Source of the DNA: JBCDHN01 sp965224535
Lineage (GTDB): Bacteria > Verrucomicrobiota > Verrucomicrobiia > Verrucomicrobiales > DEV007
Reading direction: 5' to 3'
Assembly: GCA_965224535.1 (NCBI GenBank)
Contig: CBDCZR010000005.1
Span: 571,985-635,984, forward strand
DNA: 64,000 bases
In this document: positions 18,313 through 26,857 of the stretch, in pieces
Numbering within the stretch: position 1 is the first letter of the stretch
Layout of the letters: every line of letters begins with the position of its first letter
Notes under the pieces: generated by a model
The model's database searches: none
Seen by the model: only the letters and a program-made list of their open reading frames with translations
What the model was told of the DNA's origin: nothing
Made by a program: the position numbers and the translations under genes

Positions 18313-20088
18313 GTGAATCCTGAGGATTGGCCAACCGAGCCCGCAGCGGGCCAGCAAATCCCTTCCGTCCGCCAACTCAACGAAATCCTGCCCAACTACG
18401 AGGTTACGGAGTTGATCGGGCAGGGCGGGATGGGTGCGGTGTTCAAGGCGCTGCAACCCAACCTGGACCGCCACGTCGCCATCAAAGTGTTGCCGATGGG
18501 GTTGGCGGAGGACGATGGCGAAGAACAGTTTGTGGAGCGCTTCAAGCAGGAAGCCAAGGCCATGGCCAAGCTGAATCACCCCGCCATCATCCAGGTGCAC
18601 GATTCCGGCGAGGCGGTGACGCCGGGCGGCCGGCGGTTGCTCTACTTTGTCATGGAATTCATCCAGGGGGCGGACATTCGCGATTACCTCAAGGAAAAAG
18701 GCGGCAAACTCAAGCCTGAGGCCGCCCACGCCATCATTTCCCACGTTTTGGATGCCCTGGGTTTCGCGCATGAAAACGGGATCATCCACCGGGACATCAA
18801 GCCGGCCAACATCATGCTCGACCATCGCGGGCTGGTGAAAGTGGCCGACTTTGGCGTGGCCAAGGCGCTCGGCGCCGGCGGGGACATCGATACGAAGACG
18901 CACATGATGGTGGGCACGCCGGATTACGTGGCCCCGGAAGCGCGGGACTTGGGCTGCGCGGTCGATGGCCGGGCGGATTTGTTTGCGATGGGGGCGATGT
19001 TTTACGAGCTGCTCACCGGCAAGCTGCCCAAGGGCGCCTTCAAACCGCCGGCCGAGATTTCGCCGGACATCGATCCCCGCTACGACGCGGTTATCACCAA
19101 GGCCCTGCAACCGGAGCCGGACGACCGCTACCAGTCTGCGGAGGAGTTTCAGGAGGATTTGGAGCAAATTTTGCGGGAGCCGATTCTGGCGCCGGCGCCC
19201 ATCATCCAGAGCGGCCAGGAATTGGAGGCGGATCGCGATTCCGACGCCATTTCCGCCCGAAACAGCCGCCGTTTGGGCGAATTTTTGCTCCGGATCGCGG
19301 TTTTTGCGATGTTTTCCGGCACGGCCTGGGCGCTCTTCGCATCGGCCTCGGAAAGCTCGGGATGGCTACCCAACGTGTTAGGCGGCTGGTTGGCCGTTTC
19401 CGGCATCGCCGCTCTAACGTGGCGTCCCCCGTGGTTTGCGGCCACGCTCCTGTTTTTGAGCCTGTTTGTGGCCGGTTGGCAGGTTTTCGGCGAGGTTCGT
19501 CAGGCAGACAATCGCCTGCTTAGCCTGGCGCCGGCCTCCCTGCTGCTTCTCGTTCCGCTCGGCTTGTTGTTGGCGGCGTTTTTCCGCTGGAGACCCGGTG
19601 GCTGGCTTGCGATTCGCCTGGCGTTGGTGCTGGGTTTCGCCGTCTACGCGGCCGTTCTCGCGGGATTGCCGGAATCGGTGAAAATTCCGGGATTCGGCGC
19701 CTTGGATCCGGGTGGAAAGCAGTTGGCGTGGGCGGAAAAACTGGCTTCAACGCTCATACCCGCGCTCGACGCGCAAAAGCAGCCATGGAGCCTGCGATTG
19801 CCGGCCATTTTGGCTCTGTTAGGGTGCGCGGGGCTCTGGAACCGATTCTCCCTGGGCGCCTCGTCGATTTTGCTGGCGCTGTTGGCCGCGGCCGGCCTCG
19901 CCGCTTTCGTGTTGGACGCGGGATTTGGCGCTTATCGGCAATGGGCGCCGGTTTTTCTGCTGCACCTGCCGCTGCTGCTCGCGCCGATCGCCCTCTGGCG
20001 TCTGGTGGAAGGAGAGGCACGGGCAAAAACGGCGCCCTGGCGCAGCCAACACCGCCGCCGCCGCAAAACCGCGGCCGGCTCGGGCTGA
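18313..20088 (+). CDS. Membrane-anchored Ser/Thr protein kinase
   Basis: About 591 residues from the GTG at 18313; an upstream TTG at 18253 would add 20 basic residues. The N-terminal Hanks-type kinase domain is complete: P-loop LIGQGGMGAVFKA, VAIKVL lysine, catalytic HRDIKPANIMLD, DFGVAKALG and GTPDYVAPEAR. From about 19260 the C-terminus becomes strongly hydrophobic, with roughly six to eight predicted membrane helices, and ends in a basic tail. The kinase domain is therefore cytosolic with a large membrane domain and no obvious extracellular sensor. PVC genomes carry many such kinases. It converges on the next gene with a 3-base gap. Confidence 0.88.
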   Translation: MNPEDWPTEPAAGQQIPSVRQLNEILPNYEVTELIGQGGMGAVFKALQPNLDRHVAIKVLPMGLAEDDGEEQFVERFKQEAKAMAKLNHPAIIQVHDSGEAVTPGGRRLLYFVMEFIQGADIRDYLKEKGGKLKPEAAHAIISHVLDALGFAHENGIIHRDIKPANIMLDHRGLVKVADFGVAKALGAGGDIDTKTHMMVGTPDYVAPEARDLGCAVDGRADLFAMGAMFYELLTGKLPKGAFKPPAEISPDIDPRYDAVITKALQPEPDDRYQSAEEFQEDLEQILREPILAPAPIIQSGQELEADRDSDAISARNSRRLGEFLLRIAVFAMFSGTAWALFASASESSGWLPNVLGGWLAVSGIAALTWRPPWFAATLLFLSLFVAGWQVFGEVRQADNRLLSLAPASLLLLVPLGLLLAAFFRWRPGGWLAIRLALVLGFAVYAAVLAGLPESVKIPGFGALDPGGKQLAWAEKLASTLIPALDAQKQPWSLRLPAILALLGCAGLWNRFSLGASSILLALLAAAGLAAFVLDAGFGAYRQWAPVFLLHLPLLLAPIALWRLVEGEARAKTAPWRSQHRRRRKTAAGSG

Positions 20089-20091
20089 ACC

Positions 20092-21111
20092 TCAGTTGCC
20101 GCGTTTCTCCGCAACGAACGCCGACACATCCTTCACGATCTTGTCCACCGTCTCGACCGTTGCTCCGGCGCGAACCGTGCCCCAGTAAAAACCGTGGCTC
20201 ATACCCGGGTAGGTGATGCTGGAGATGTCCTTGCCCAGCTTCTTCATCTCCGGGATCAGGATCTCAAAATTCGCGCGGTAGAGGCCCACGGGCTTGCCCT
20301 GGAGGACGAGGACGGGGCAAGAAACCTCCTTCATCCAGGCGATCATCTCCTCGCGCCGTTCGCCGGTGAAATTCGCAGCCGGATTGGCCATCAAGCCCCG
20401 GTAATCGGACGAGCTAGCCTTTTCGCCGGTTTTGGGATCGAGCGGAACGACGGTGGCTGGTTCGCCGGCGATGACGCAGGAGACCGCTGCCTTGGCTGCG
20501 GTGACGATCGCGAGAATGCCGCCTCCGCTGCCGCCGTAGAGAATCACCTGGTCTGGATCGGCGCCCGGAAGCACCTTCACACGCTCCACCACCCTGGCTG
20601 CGTCATCCACGGCCAGGTAGAATCCGCTGGGCAGGCTGCGTTTCTCACTCTTCCAAAACGGCCGCCGGGTTGATTGCACGGTTAGGAATCCCTGCTCCAA
20701 AAATCGCGTCTGAACCGGGCCGTTGGTAAGATTTGCCTTGAGGCTGCTCAGGTTGGACTGGCCGCCGCCTCCGTGGAAGAAGACGATGGTCGGGAACGGG
20801 CCTTCGCCGGGGGGAATGCGATAGGCGAAACTGAGGTCGACTCCATCCTCGGTTTTCAACGCGACCTCGTGCAGTGGAGCCCGGTCGAGCGAAACATCCT
20901 TGGCCGGAATCTTCGAGGTGGAAGCGAGATTGTCGCCGCGGCTGGGATCTCGGCGGCGATGCGCGTGAGCTTCCTCGCGAGTTAGCACGCCATCACCATT
21001 GGCGTCCGCATCGGGATGACGTTTGAGGTAGTCGGCCAGCTTTTGTTCGGATTGGGCGGAGGCAATTGCCGTCAACGCGCAAAAGAGAACGCCGTATTTT
21101 GCCAGGTTCAT
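20092..21111 (-). CDS. Secreted alpha/beta hydrolase with N-terminal EF-hand
   Basis: A 339-residue protein with a signal peptide (MNLAKYGVLFCALTAIASAQ). A single EF-hand loop lies at about residues 35-46 (DADANGDGVLTREEA). An alpha/beta hydrolase fold follows: oxyanion motif FFHGGGGQ, nucleophile elbow YGGSGGG, and the catalytic His in YPGMSHGFYWG. It is probably an esterase or acyl-peptide-hydrolase-like enzyme. Calcium binding by the EF-hand is inferred. The start at 21111 is chosen by the signal peptide. Confidence 0.83.
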   Translation of the reverse strand: MNLAKYGVLFCALTAIASAQSEQKLADYLKRHPDADANGDGVLTREEAHAHRRRDPSRGDNLASTSKIPAKDVSLDRAPLHEVALKTEDGVDLSFAYRIPPGEGPFPTIVFFHGGGGQSNLSSLKANLTNGPVQTRFLEQGFLTVQSTRRPFWKSEKRSLPSGFYLAVDDAARVVERVKVLPGADPDQVILYGGSGGGILAIVTAAKAAVSCVIAGEPATVVPLDPKTGEKASSSDYRGLMANPAANFTGERREEMIAWMKEVSCPVLVLQGKPVGLYRANFEILIPEMKKLGKDISSITYPGMSHGFYWGTVRAGATVETVDKIVKDVSAFVAEKRGN

Positions 21112-21264
21112 GTCAACCAGAAGATGAGCCGGCGCCCGGAAGCGCGCAACGCCTTTCCACGCGATCCGTGAATTTGCCGGAACGGAGAAAATCGACAGTT
21201 TGGCCGTCGAAAATTGGAAATTGCCAGGAATGCGTGATAGTTCGAAGCGAACCCCGTCCCGCGC

Positions 21265-22680
21265 ATGACCCATCCCCTCCAGCTTCGCACCCGCCGCCAG
21301 TTTTTCTCCTCGTGTGGCGTTGGCGTCGGAAAAATCGCCCTAACTTCGCTACTAACCGGCAAAGTCTTGGCGGCCAACCCGCTGGCGCCAAAAAATCCTC
21401 CGTTTCCGGCCAAAGCCAAGCGCGTCATCTACCTGTTCATGGCCGGAGCGCCGAGCCAACTGGAGCTCTTCGACAACAAGCCGAAATTGCGCGAATTAGA
21501 CGGAAAACCGATCCCGCCGGAGGTCATCAAGGGCCAGCGCTACGCCTTCATCCAGCCGGATGCCGCGGTTTTGGCGCCGCGCTTTCAATTTGCGCGGTAT
21601 GGCCAGAGCGGGGCGGAAATTTCCGAGGCGTTGCCGCATCTCAGCCAAGTGGCCGACGATATCGCGATCGTCAAATCCGTCCACACCGACCAGTTCAACC
21701 ACTCGCCGGCGCAACTTTTCGTCAACACCGGCAGCGGCATTCCCGGCCGGCCGGCGATGGGATCGTGGCTTAGCTACGGCCTGGGCAGTGAGGCCGATGA
21801 CTTGCCGGGTTTCGTCGTTTTAAAGAGCGGCGGCAACCTGAGCGGCGGCGCGGCCATGTGGGGCAGCGGCTTTTTGCCCTCGACGCATCAAGGTGTGCCG
21901 TTCCGCAACTCCGGCGACCCGATTTTGCACGTTTCCAACCCGAAAGGCATCGATCGACGCGCCCAACGCGCCTCGCTCGACCTGATTCGCGACCTGAACG
22001 AGCGTCAATTCCAGGCTGTTGGCGATCCCGAGATTCAAACGCGCATCAACGCCTACGAAATGGCCTTTCGCATGCAATCGCGCGCCCCAGAGCTGATGGA
22101 TTTTTCCAGCGAAAGCCAAGCCACGCTGGATCTCTACGGCGCGAAGCCTGGCGAGGCCAAAGCGGGTTTCGCCAACAACTGTCTGCTGGCGCGGCGCTTG
22201 GCGGAGCGCGGCGTCCGGTTCATCCAGGTTTACCACGCGGGTTGGGATCATCATTCCAACGTGGAAGGCGGCGTGCGCGGCCAAGCCCGGCAAACCGATC
22301 GTGCCAGCGCCGCACTGATTCGCGACCTGAAGTTGCGCGGCTTGTTGGAGGACACGCTGGTGGTTTGGGGCGGCGAATTCGGCCGCACGCCCATGGTCGA
22401 GGCCAGCGCGGCTTTGGGGCGCTCGTTAGGCCGCGATCACCACCCCCAAGCCTTCGCCATGTGGTTCGCCGGCGGCGGAATTCGCCCGGGAATCACCATC
22501 GGCCAGACCGATGAGTTGGGATTTCACGTGGTGCAAGACGCCGTGCACGTTCACGACGTTCAAGCCACGATTTTGCACCTGTTAGGCCTGGATCACGAAA
22601 AACTGACCTTCACCTTCCAAGGCCGGCCCTACCGCCTAACCGACGTCCACGGCCACGTGGTTCGGAAGTTGTTGGGATGA
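21265..22680 (+). CDS. DUF1501 domain secreted protein
   Basis: A 471-residue protein with a twin-arginine-type leader (RTRRQFFSSCGVGVGKIAL). DUF1501 blocks are clear: RVIYLFMAGAPSQLELFDNK, AIVKSVHTDQFNHSPAQLF, the TLVVWGGEFGRTP motif and GRDHHPQAFAMWFAGGGI. The fold is related to alkaline phosphatase/sulfatase. These genes normally follow a DUF1549/DUF1553 (PSD1) cytochrome-type partner, which is absent here. It is divergent from the hydrolase gene, sharing a 153-base promoter region. Confidence 0.9.
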   Translation: MTHPLQLRTRRQFFSSCGVGVGKIALTSLLTGKVLAANPLAPKNPPFPAKAKRVIYLFMAGAPSQLELFDNKPKLRELDGKPIPPEVIKGQRYAFIQPDAAVLAPRFQFARYGQSGAEISEALPHLSQVADDIAIVKSVHTDQFNHSPAQLFVNTGSGIPGRPAMGSWLSYGLGSEADDLPGFVVLKSGGNLSGGAAMWGSGFLPSTHQGVPFRNSGDPILHVSNPKGIDRRAQRASLDLIRDLNERQFQAVGDPEIQTRINAYEMAFRMQSRAPELMDFSSESQATLDLYGAKPGEAKAGFANNCLLARRLAERGVRFIQVYHAGWDHHSNVEGGVRGQARQTDRASAALIRDLKLRGLLEDTLVVWGGEFGRTPMVEASAALGRSLGRDHHPQAFAMWFAGGGIRPGITIGQTDELGFHVVQDAVHVHDVQATILHLLGLDHEKLTFTFQGRPYRLTDVHGHVVRKLLG

Positions 22681-22844
22681 AGGGACGCAAGGGACCTAAG
22701 CGACGGAAGGGACGCCGATTTGCACGTCACTTGTGTTTCCACGCCTGCTGGTTGAGCCGAATCCACTGACGATCAGCATCGTTGCTGCCTGCCATAACCT
22801 TTCTCTCATAGTCCAGACACCAGTCGGCAGCTTTCTGGTACCCA

Positions 22845-23036
22845 TTACGCGCGGCAGCTCTCCAGCAGAAGCGGACGCTCGCCGTAGAGTTCTTGCCAAT
22901 CGCTGGGCAGTTGTTCGACCAGGAGGCTTGGGTGTGGGAAGCGAGGTTGGGGAGAGCCTATCAGATAATTTTCGCCAAAGACAGCCAATCGCGGTTGCTC
23001 GCCGTTAGAGAGCGCCTCACGAAGAATACCTACCAA
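22845..23036 (-). pseudogene. DUF4338-like transposase-related fragment
   Basis: About 60 residues containing PHPSLLVEQLPSDWQELYG then ERPLLLES. This matches the pattern of the DUF4338 (DruA-like) core, where a leucine-rich helix is followed by LPxDWxxxYGxRPxLLE. The conserved continuation after LLE (a GTCYRAANW-type block) is missing and the frame stops. It is a remnant only. Confidence 0.45.
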
Positions 23037-23129
23037 CCCAAGCCAATCCGACGGGTCTTAATCCCCAAGCCGGGGAGCAAGGAGAAGCGTCCGCTGGGCA
23101 TCCCCACGGTCATCGGCCATGCTGAATAA
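23010..23129 (+). pseudogene. Group II intron reverse-transcriptase fragment (RT0/RT1 region)
   Basis: About 40 residues: TKNTYQPKPIRRVLIPKPG followed by KRPLGIPTV. This is the invariant entry block of intron-encoded reverse transcriptases (Y.P.PVRRV.IPK...RPLGIPT). The frame closes at a stop right after PTVIGHAE, and no palm motif (YADD) follows. It is an orphan fragment on the opposite strand from the ribozyme at 25022-25746, abutting the DUF4338 remnant. Confidence 0.65.
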
Positions 23130-23201
23130 CTACCGCCGACCGAGAGCAAGCTCAAAGGGCTTTTTCAATGCCACCCTCCAAAACGCGGCCTACCCGAAAA
23201 T

Positions 23202-24251
23202 TCAGGCTGCCTGCTCGCCGGCATCGTCGAACCCGGGCCGGTGAAACGCTCTTGCCTGCGGAAACTCCGCCTCGACCTGCGTCCGCAACCGATCCAGCAT
23301 CACCATCGCGTCAAGCGCTTCGTCCTGGTGCTCCGATTCCACGCAAAATTCGCGCAGCGCCGTCCATGCGGCCAAACTGCGATCGATCGCGATCAGCGCG
23401 ACTTTGGCCGAACCGTCGGCATCGCTGGGAAAATCCGGTTCCGGCTCGATGCGCTCGTCTTCGCGCGAATAGAACGCTCGTTTCAGCTTCACCACGATAA
23501 ACGACTCATACCAGCGGATCACCTCCACCGCATCGGCCAGATTCACGATCGCGCCCTTGGCGTCGGCAGGCTTGGCGATGCCGAGTTGAACCTGCGAAGC
23601 CAACTCCTCGGCCCGCTGCGTGACGAAATCTTCGTGCGCGTCGAAAAACGCGGCTGACTTCTCAAGGTAGTCCGTCGCCAACTCATCGATGTCGCTGCCC
23701 GCCTCCGCGGCGCGCTGTTCGCGGGCCTGTTCCTCGCGCGATACCTCTGCCAGCGCCTCTGGGCTGAGATCGGCGCCCATTTCCTCGGCCATTTGGCGGA
23801 TCATCTCGCCGGTGCGGGCAAAGTTGGCGCTGAGCTGATCCCAAAACGCCTGGTTGTTCGAATCGCGCTCCACCGGCGGCTCCCGCTGTTGCTCCATCGC
23901 GAAGTTGAGGCAGCGGTGCGAAAACGCGCAACGTTCGCACCAGCGGTCGCAATAGTTGTAGATGCCGGAGATGAAACGCGGATCGCTTGGGTCGGGCATG
24001 TTGGGGGGCTCGGAATCGGCTTCGCCTTCGATTTTGGCGTGGAGTTGTTGCTCCTTCAAGCGGCGCAGTTTCTCGTCGGTATCGCGGGCGTGTTGATCGA
24101 AAAGGCGTGGGTCATACAACAGCAAAGGGGCAAATCTGGCTGACCCGCAAACGAAATTCTTAAGTCTAAATGTGGGATCTGGTAGGTCTCCGTCAAGGAA
24201 ACGAGCCAGCAAATTCGACCGCATTGTTCCATCGTGATCTCTATTTTGCAA
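23202..24251 (-). CDS. Conserved hypothetical protein with CxxWCxxC-type cysteine cluster
   Basis: Up to 349 residues. The recognisable part starts near residue 85: DPRFISGIYNYCDRWCERC followed by AFSHRCLNFA, a four-cysteine motif that could bind zinc or an iron-sulfur cluster. The rest is acidic and helical, with no catalytic motif I can name. Similar proteins with this cysteine block are conserved hypotheticals in Bacteroidetes and Verrucomicrobia. The first about 50 residues (to YDPRLF) have unusual composition and may be fused from the neighbouring mobile-element debris; an alternative ATG is at 23999. Confidence 0.65.
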   Translation of the reverse strand: MQNRDHDGTMRSNLLARFLDGDLPDPTFRLKNFVCGSARFAPLLLYDPRLFDQHARDTDEKLRRLKEQQLHAKIEGEADSEPPNMPDPSDPRFISGIYNYCDRWCERCAFSHRCLNFAMEQQREPPVERDSNNQAFWDQLSANFARTGEMIRQMAEEMGADLSPEALAEVSREEQAREQRAAEAGSDIDELATDYLEKSAAFFDAHEDFVTQRAEELASQVQLGIAKPADAKGAIVNLADAVEVIRWYESFIVVKLKRAFYSREDERIEPEPDFPSDADGSAKVALIAIDRSLAAWTALREFCVESEHQDEALDAMVMLDRLRTQVEAEFPQARAFHRPGFDDAGEQAA

Positions 24252-24424
24252 TTTCCATAGCTGACGTTATTTCCAGGTTGCCTTTGCCCCCGAAACGGGT
24301 GGACACCTCACATCAGGTTACCTTTTCTCTTGATTTGGCAGGATACTTCAACCCATGTTCCATATAAAGAGGCTCCGGGAACATGAACATGATGTGTCGG
24401 AGCACAATGTTCTGCCAAAAATAA

Positions 24425-25042
24425 ATGCGCCGTGACACTGTCATAGTCGGAATCGTGATGCTCGTAGTCGGAATCGGTATTGGCTACGGCATTGCGATTG
24501 CGCGCTTGTTCATCGAGACGCGCGATGCCATGCATGAGATCGCATCCGATGTCGCCGCTGCGAATTCTGAGGTGAAAGTGCGTGTCCTTGCGAAGCAGTA
24601 TTCTTGGCATTTCCATTATCCCGGTGAGGATGGAGTATTTGGAGCGACTGCGACCAATGCGATTACGGAAGACAATCACATCGGACTGGATATGAGTGAT
24701 CCCACCGCAGCGGACGATTTTGTTTCGAGCGAACTTGTGTTGCCGTGCGATACGACCGTCGCATTGATCATCACTTCCGCTGATGTGATTCACGCGATCG
24801 GACACCTAGAAGGCGATTTCGAGGAAGACGCGATTCCAGGAATGGACATTACCGAAGCGGTGACGACCCCGGGGTCCCCACGCGATGGAAGATTGAAGTG
24901 CGTCCAGCTTTGTGGTGCAGGTCATGCCGCCCACAACGCTCCCTACCGATTCGTAGACCAAGCCGACTACAATAATTGGAGTGCAGAGCGGAGCGCCACC
25001 GCCAGACAAGCCAAGGCAGAATCGGGTAGGAACGGGGTTTGA
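24425..25042 (+). CDS. Orphan cytochrome c oxidase subunit II-like protein
   Basis: A 205-residue protein with one N-terminal membrane helix (IVMLVVGIGIGYGIAIARLF) and a cupredoxin domain of COX2 type: VLAKQYSWHFHYPGEDGVFG, ITSADVIHAIG with ligand H123, DAIPGM, and CVQLCGAGHAAH with C159, C163 and H167. Against the CuA consensus CxExCxxxHxxM, the Glu is Gln161 and the Met is His170. No subunit I gene is nearby. The last seven codons (ESGRNGV) lie inside the antisense group II intron, so the native end may be lost. Base composition is lower in GC than in neighbours, suggesting transfer. Confidence 0.75.
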   Translation: MRRDTVIVGIVMLVVGIGIGYGIAIARLFIETRDAMHEIASDVAAANSEVKVRVLAKQYSWHFHYPGEDGVFGATATNAITEDNHIGLDMSDPTAADDFVSSELVLPCDTTVALIITSADVIHAIGHLEGDFEEDAIPGMDITEAVTTPGSPRDGRLKCVQLCGAGHAAHNAPYRFVDQADYNNWSAERSATARQAKAESGRNGV

Positions 25043-25746
25043 ACCCCGGCCCCCCACACCACCGAGCGTACGGGTCCGTACTCGGCGGTTCCAGTCAGTC
25101 AAAGCCGATCCCCCCACGGATCAGCGAAGGGCCGCCTCCCCATGAACTCTCTTTCTCTGCCCAGTTCCCATGCTCATGTCTGGCTCCCCCGGTCGGGTTC
25201 ATCGCCGTAAGCGGGTGGCTGGGTCGGTTCATCTGGCTGGTTTGGTCCTTCATCGGTGGGTCCTCCGGCTGCGCCATGCGGGGTCGGCAACATGGCCAGT
25301 CCTGGGCGGGCCTGTTTCAGGCGCCGGTTTGTTTCCACCATTTGGTGAGGCCTCCGGTTTCGTTGTTTAATCGGGCAACTTTAATGCCCCCGGCTCGTTT
25401 TCCACGATTACTATGACCTCGGCTGAGACCCTGGCCAGGCATCCCCGGCGAGGGTCTCCCCAGGTAAGGTGCGTTGTTCTAGAGCCACACAGCCGCCGGC
25501 ATTTACCTGATGGATGGAATCGAACGGTTTTGCTGTGTTGTGCGGTGCTCACCTGATCCATCCGGCCAGTGGATGCGGTTCTTGTTCATCGGCTCAAGGC
25601 CCAGCACATAGCCTTCCTCCCCACGACCGGTTGCCCGGCCGCAGTTGGCTTCTGCTAGTGTTTCTGATTACTCTGATTTTCATCATTTCAGCATCGATTC
25701 TCACACCGGGGACTTGCACCCCGTTAAAACAACGCCCATGCTGGAC
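25022..25746 (-). mobile_element. Group II intron ribozyme with deleted ORF
   Basis: About 725 bases with no intact intron-encoded protein. On the minus strand the 5' part has GGGGTGCAAGTCCCC (25708-25722), followed by segments typical of intron domain I such as CAGCCGAGGTCATAGTA. The 3' part has a domain V-like hairpin at 25058-25089 (9-bp stem, 2-base CG bulge, 4-bp upper stem, CGC in the triad position). It is followed by a domain VI-like hairpin (25022-25057) and the end CCTACCCGAT. Between them only about 60 non-RT codons remain. The 5' exon carries the hairpin GCCTCGGAACGAGGC about 10 bases before the intron, matching the group IIC habit of inserting next to stem-loops. Confidence 0.72.
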
Positions 25747-25930
25747 GTTGAACTAAGCCTCGTTCCGAGGCAGAGGCGCGGAGGCGCTGCAATCCCTGAA
25801 TCCCCTGCAAACCAGGCGACGATGAAAACTGAACCCGCAAAACCGCCCCAAACCGAATTGGACCGTGTCGCGGCGACGCCCCGCCGTGTTCGCACGGTCA
25901 GCGTCCCGTTCCCAGATTTGGGCCTCACCC
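25747..25930. repeat. Direct repeat copy 1
   Basis: Begins GTTGAACTAAGCCTCGTTCC and is about 95 percent identical (by eye) for about 140 bases to 26857-27000, then diverges. Copy 2 contains the end of the small secreted-protein gene, so copy 1 is a partial duplication of that gene's 3' region. Confidence 0.8.
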
Positions 25931-26175
25931 GGCTCGCCCCGCACCGAGGCGAGCGGACCGGATTGCCGGGAACCGCAGCGCCCGCCACCGGGGCGATTTT
26001 CCGGCGCTCGGACCTTGACGCCAGAGACCGCCCCTATACTTTCCCCCAGCAAGCCGGTTGACCGTTTCCCCGTTGGCCGCCGGCTCAGTTCAACAGGCAA
26101 GTATGCCATGAAGCCGATCACCCCGAATCTGAAATTGGAAGTCAAACGCGGCTTCACGGCATACTTGCCTTAACG
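25748..26175 (+). mobile_element. Possible empty integron cassette ending in attC
   Basis: It starts at TTGAAC after a G (cassette-type boundary G|TTRRRY) and ends in a good attC-like site whose left core GTTCAAC is complementary to that start, as expected for a cassette. Inside I see no convincing gene: the first part is the direct repeat, and the next about 150 bases are GC-rich with no coding signal. Confidence 0.45.
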
Positions 26176-26181
26176 TTAGGC
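26088..26181 (+). repeat. attC-like recombination site A
   Basis: The left core GTTCAAC (RYYYAAC) is at 26088-26094 and the right core GTTAGGC (GTTRRRY) at 26175-26181. Arms 26095-26116 and 26149-26170 pair at 21 of 22 positions with one A/C mismatch, around a 32-base variable centre. The right end reads GCCTTAACGTTAGGC. Order, spacing and core sequences fit integron attC sites. Confidence 0.7.
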
Positions 26182-26857
26182 CAAGAGATGACTTTCACTA
26201 GCCTCATCACGACGGGTTATGAAGTGGTTTTGGCTCCCGTCAAGGCCGGTGTCGTGATGCGAGAAACGGGGAGATGGTGGATAGACATGCTCAAGCTTGA
26301 TCGGGAATTGACCAACTCATTGAAAGAAAGGTCCTTCGGAACATCAATCGAACATTTTGAGCTTGGTCTCGAGATCGCAGAGGAGGAAAAATGGCAGAAT
26401 TTTTTTACCTCGACCAAAGACTACGTGAGTTATCGCCCAAAGAGCAAGACGAGCATCAGCGTGGCTCAATTTGAGTGGACGGAAGTGAAACATCTTGAAC
26501 CAGAAGACCATCGCCTCCTCCTATGCAAAGAGATCAATGCCGCCATCCTTAGAATCGAAGAGCAAAAGAGAAAACCTAAAGAATCGTGCCACGTCAGATT
26601 CCATTTTTCTACCGAGGATCTAGACAACTTCACTCTCATGAAGATCGACTACACCGGAGTCCTCCCATCGGAGAGCGAGCGTTGGTATGAATCAGGGAAG
26701 CCTCCCTTCAGAGATGCCGTGAAGGTAATTTACCGAATGCGCGAACAAGACGGCGTACGCCAACCCGCTACCGCTCTGGAGTCGAAGTCGGAGGACAAAG
26801 AGAAACCAAAATCAGAATCGGAAGGGCACTCTCAGTAGCGGGTGGGTGGCCTTAAAG
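26176..26857 (+). mobile_element. Integron-type gene cassette
   Basis: A 682-base unit starting TTAGGCC directly after attC site A. It carries one gene starting 12 bases in and ends at a second attC-like site. The compact design (one gene, short leader, stop codon inside the attC) is typical of cassettes. No intI or attI is in the window. GC content is visibly lower than in the surrounding chromosome. Confidence 0.62.
26188..26838 (+). CDS. Cassette-borne hypothetical protein
   Basis: A 216-residue protein I do not recognise. The N-terminus (FTSLITTGYEVVLAPVKAGV) is mildly hydrophobic. The middle is a mixed alpha/beta region rich in Glu and Lys with several Trp and Tyr. The C-terminal tail (SKSEDKEKPKSESEGHSQ) is low-complexity and charged, and lies within the attC arm. 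Codon use is A/T-richer than in neighbours. Its position as the only gene of a cassette suggests an accessory trait. There is no signal peptide or catalytic motif. Confidence 0.7.
   Translation: MTFTSLITTGYEVVLAPVKAGVVMRETGRWWIDMLKLDRELTNSLKERSFGTSIEHFELGLEIAEEEKWQNFFTSTKDYVSYRPKSKTSISVAQFEWTEVKHLEPEDHRLLLCKEINAAILRIEEQKRKPKESCHVRFHFSTEDLDNFTLMKIDYTGVLPSESERWYESGKPPFRDAVKVIYRMREQDGVRQPATALESKSEDKEKPKSESEGHSQ

Larger units (their letters stand above)
22681..23201. other. Gene-free stretch made of mobile-element scraps
   Basis: No intact gene in 521 bases. It holds the end of a minus-strand frame with coding character (NGYQKAADWCLDYERK and later LNQQAWKHK before a stop near 22730), a DUF4338-like fragment and a reverse-transcriptase fragment, described separately. 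Frames break at the junctions, so the pieces have been joined by deletion or nested insertion. Confidence 0.55.

Noticed and set aside
25865..26173. A 102-codon Arg/Pro-rich frame in the first cassette
   Set aside because: Composition is that of a shadow frame in GC-rich DNA, and its end lies inside the attC arm.
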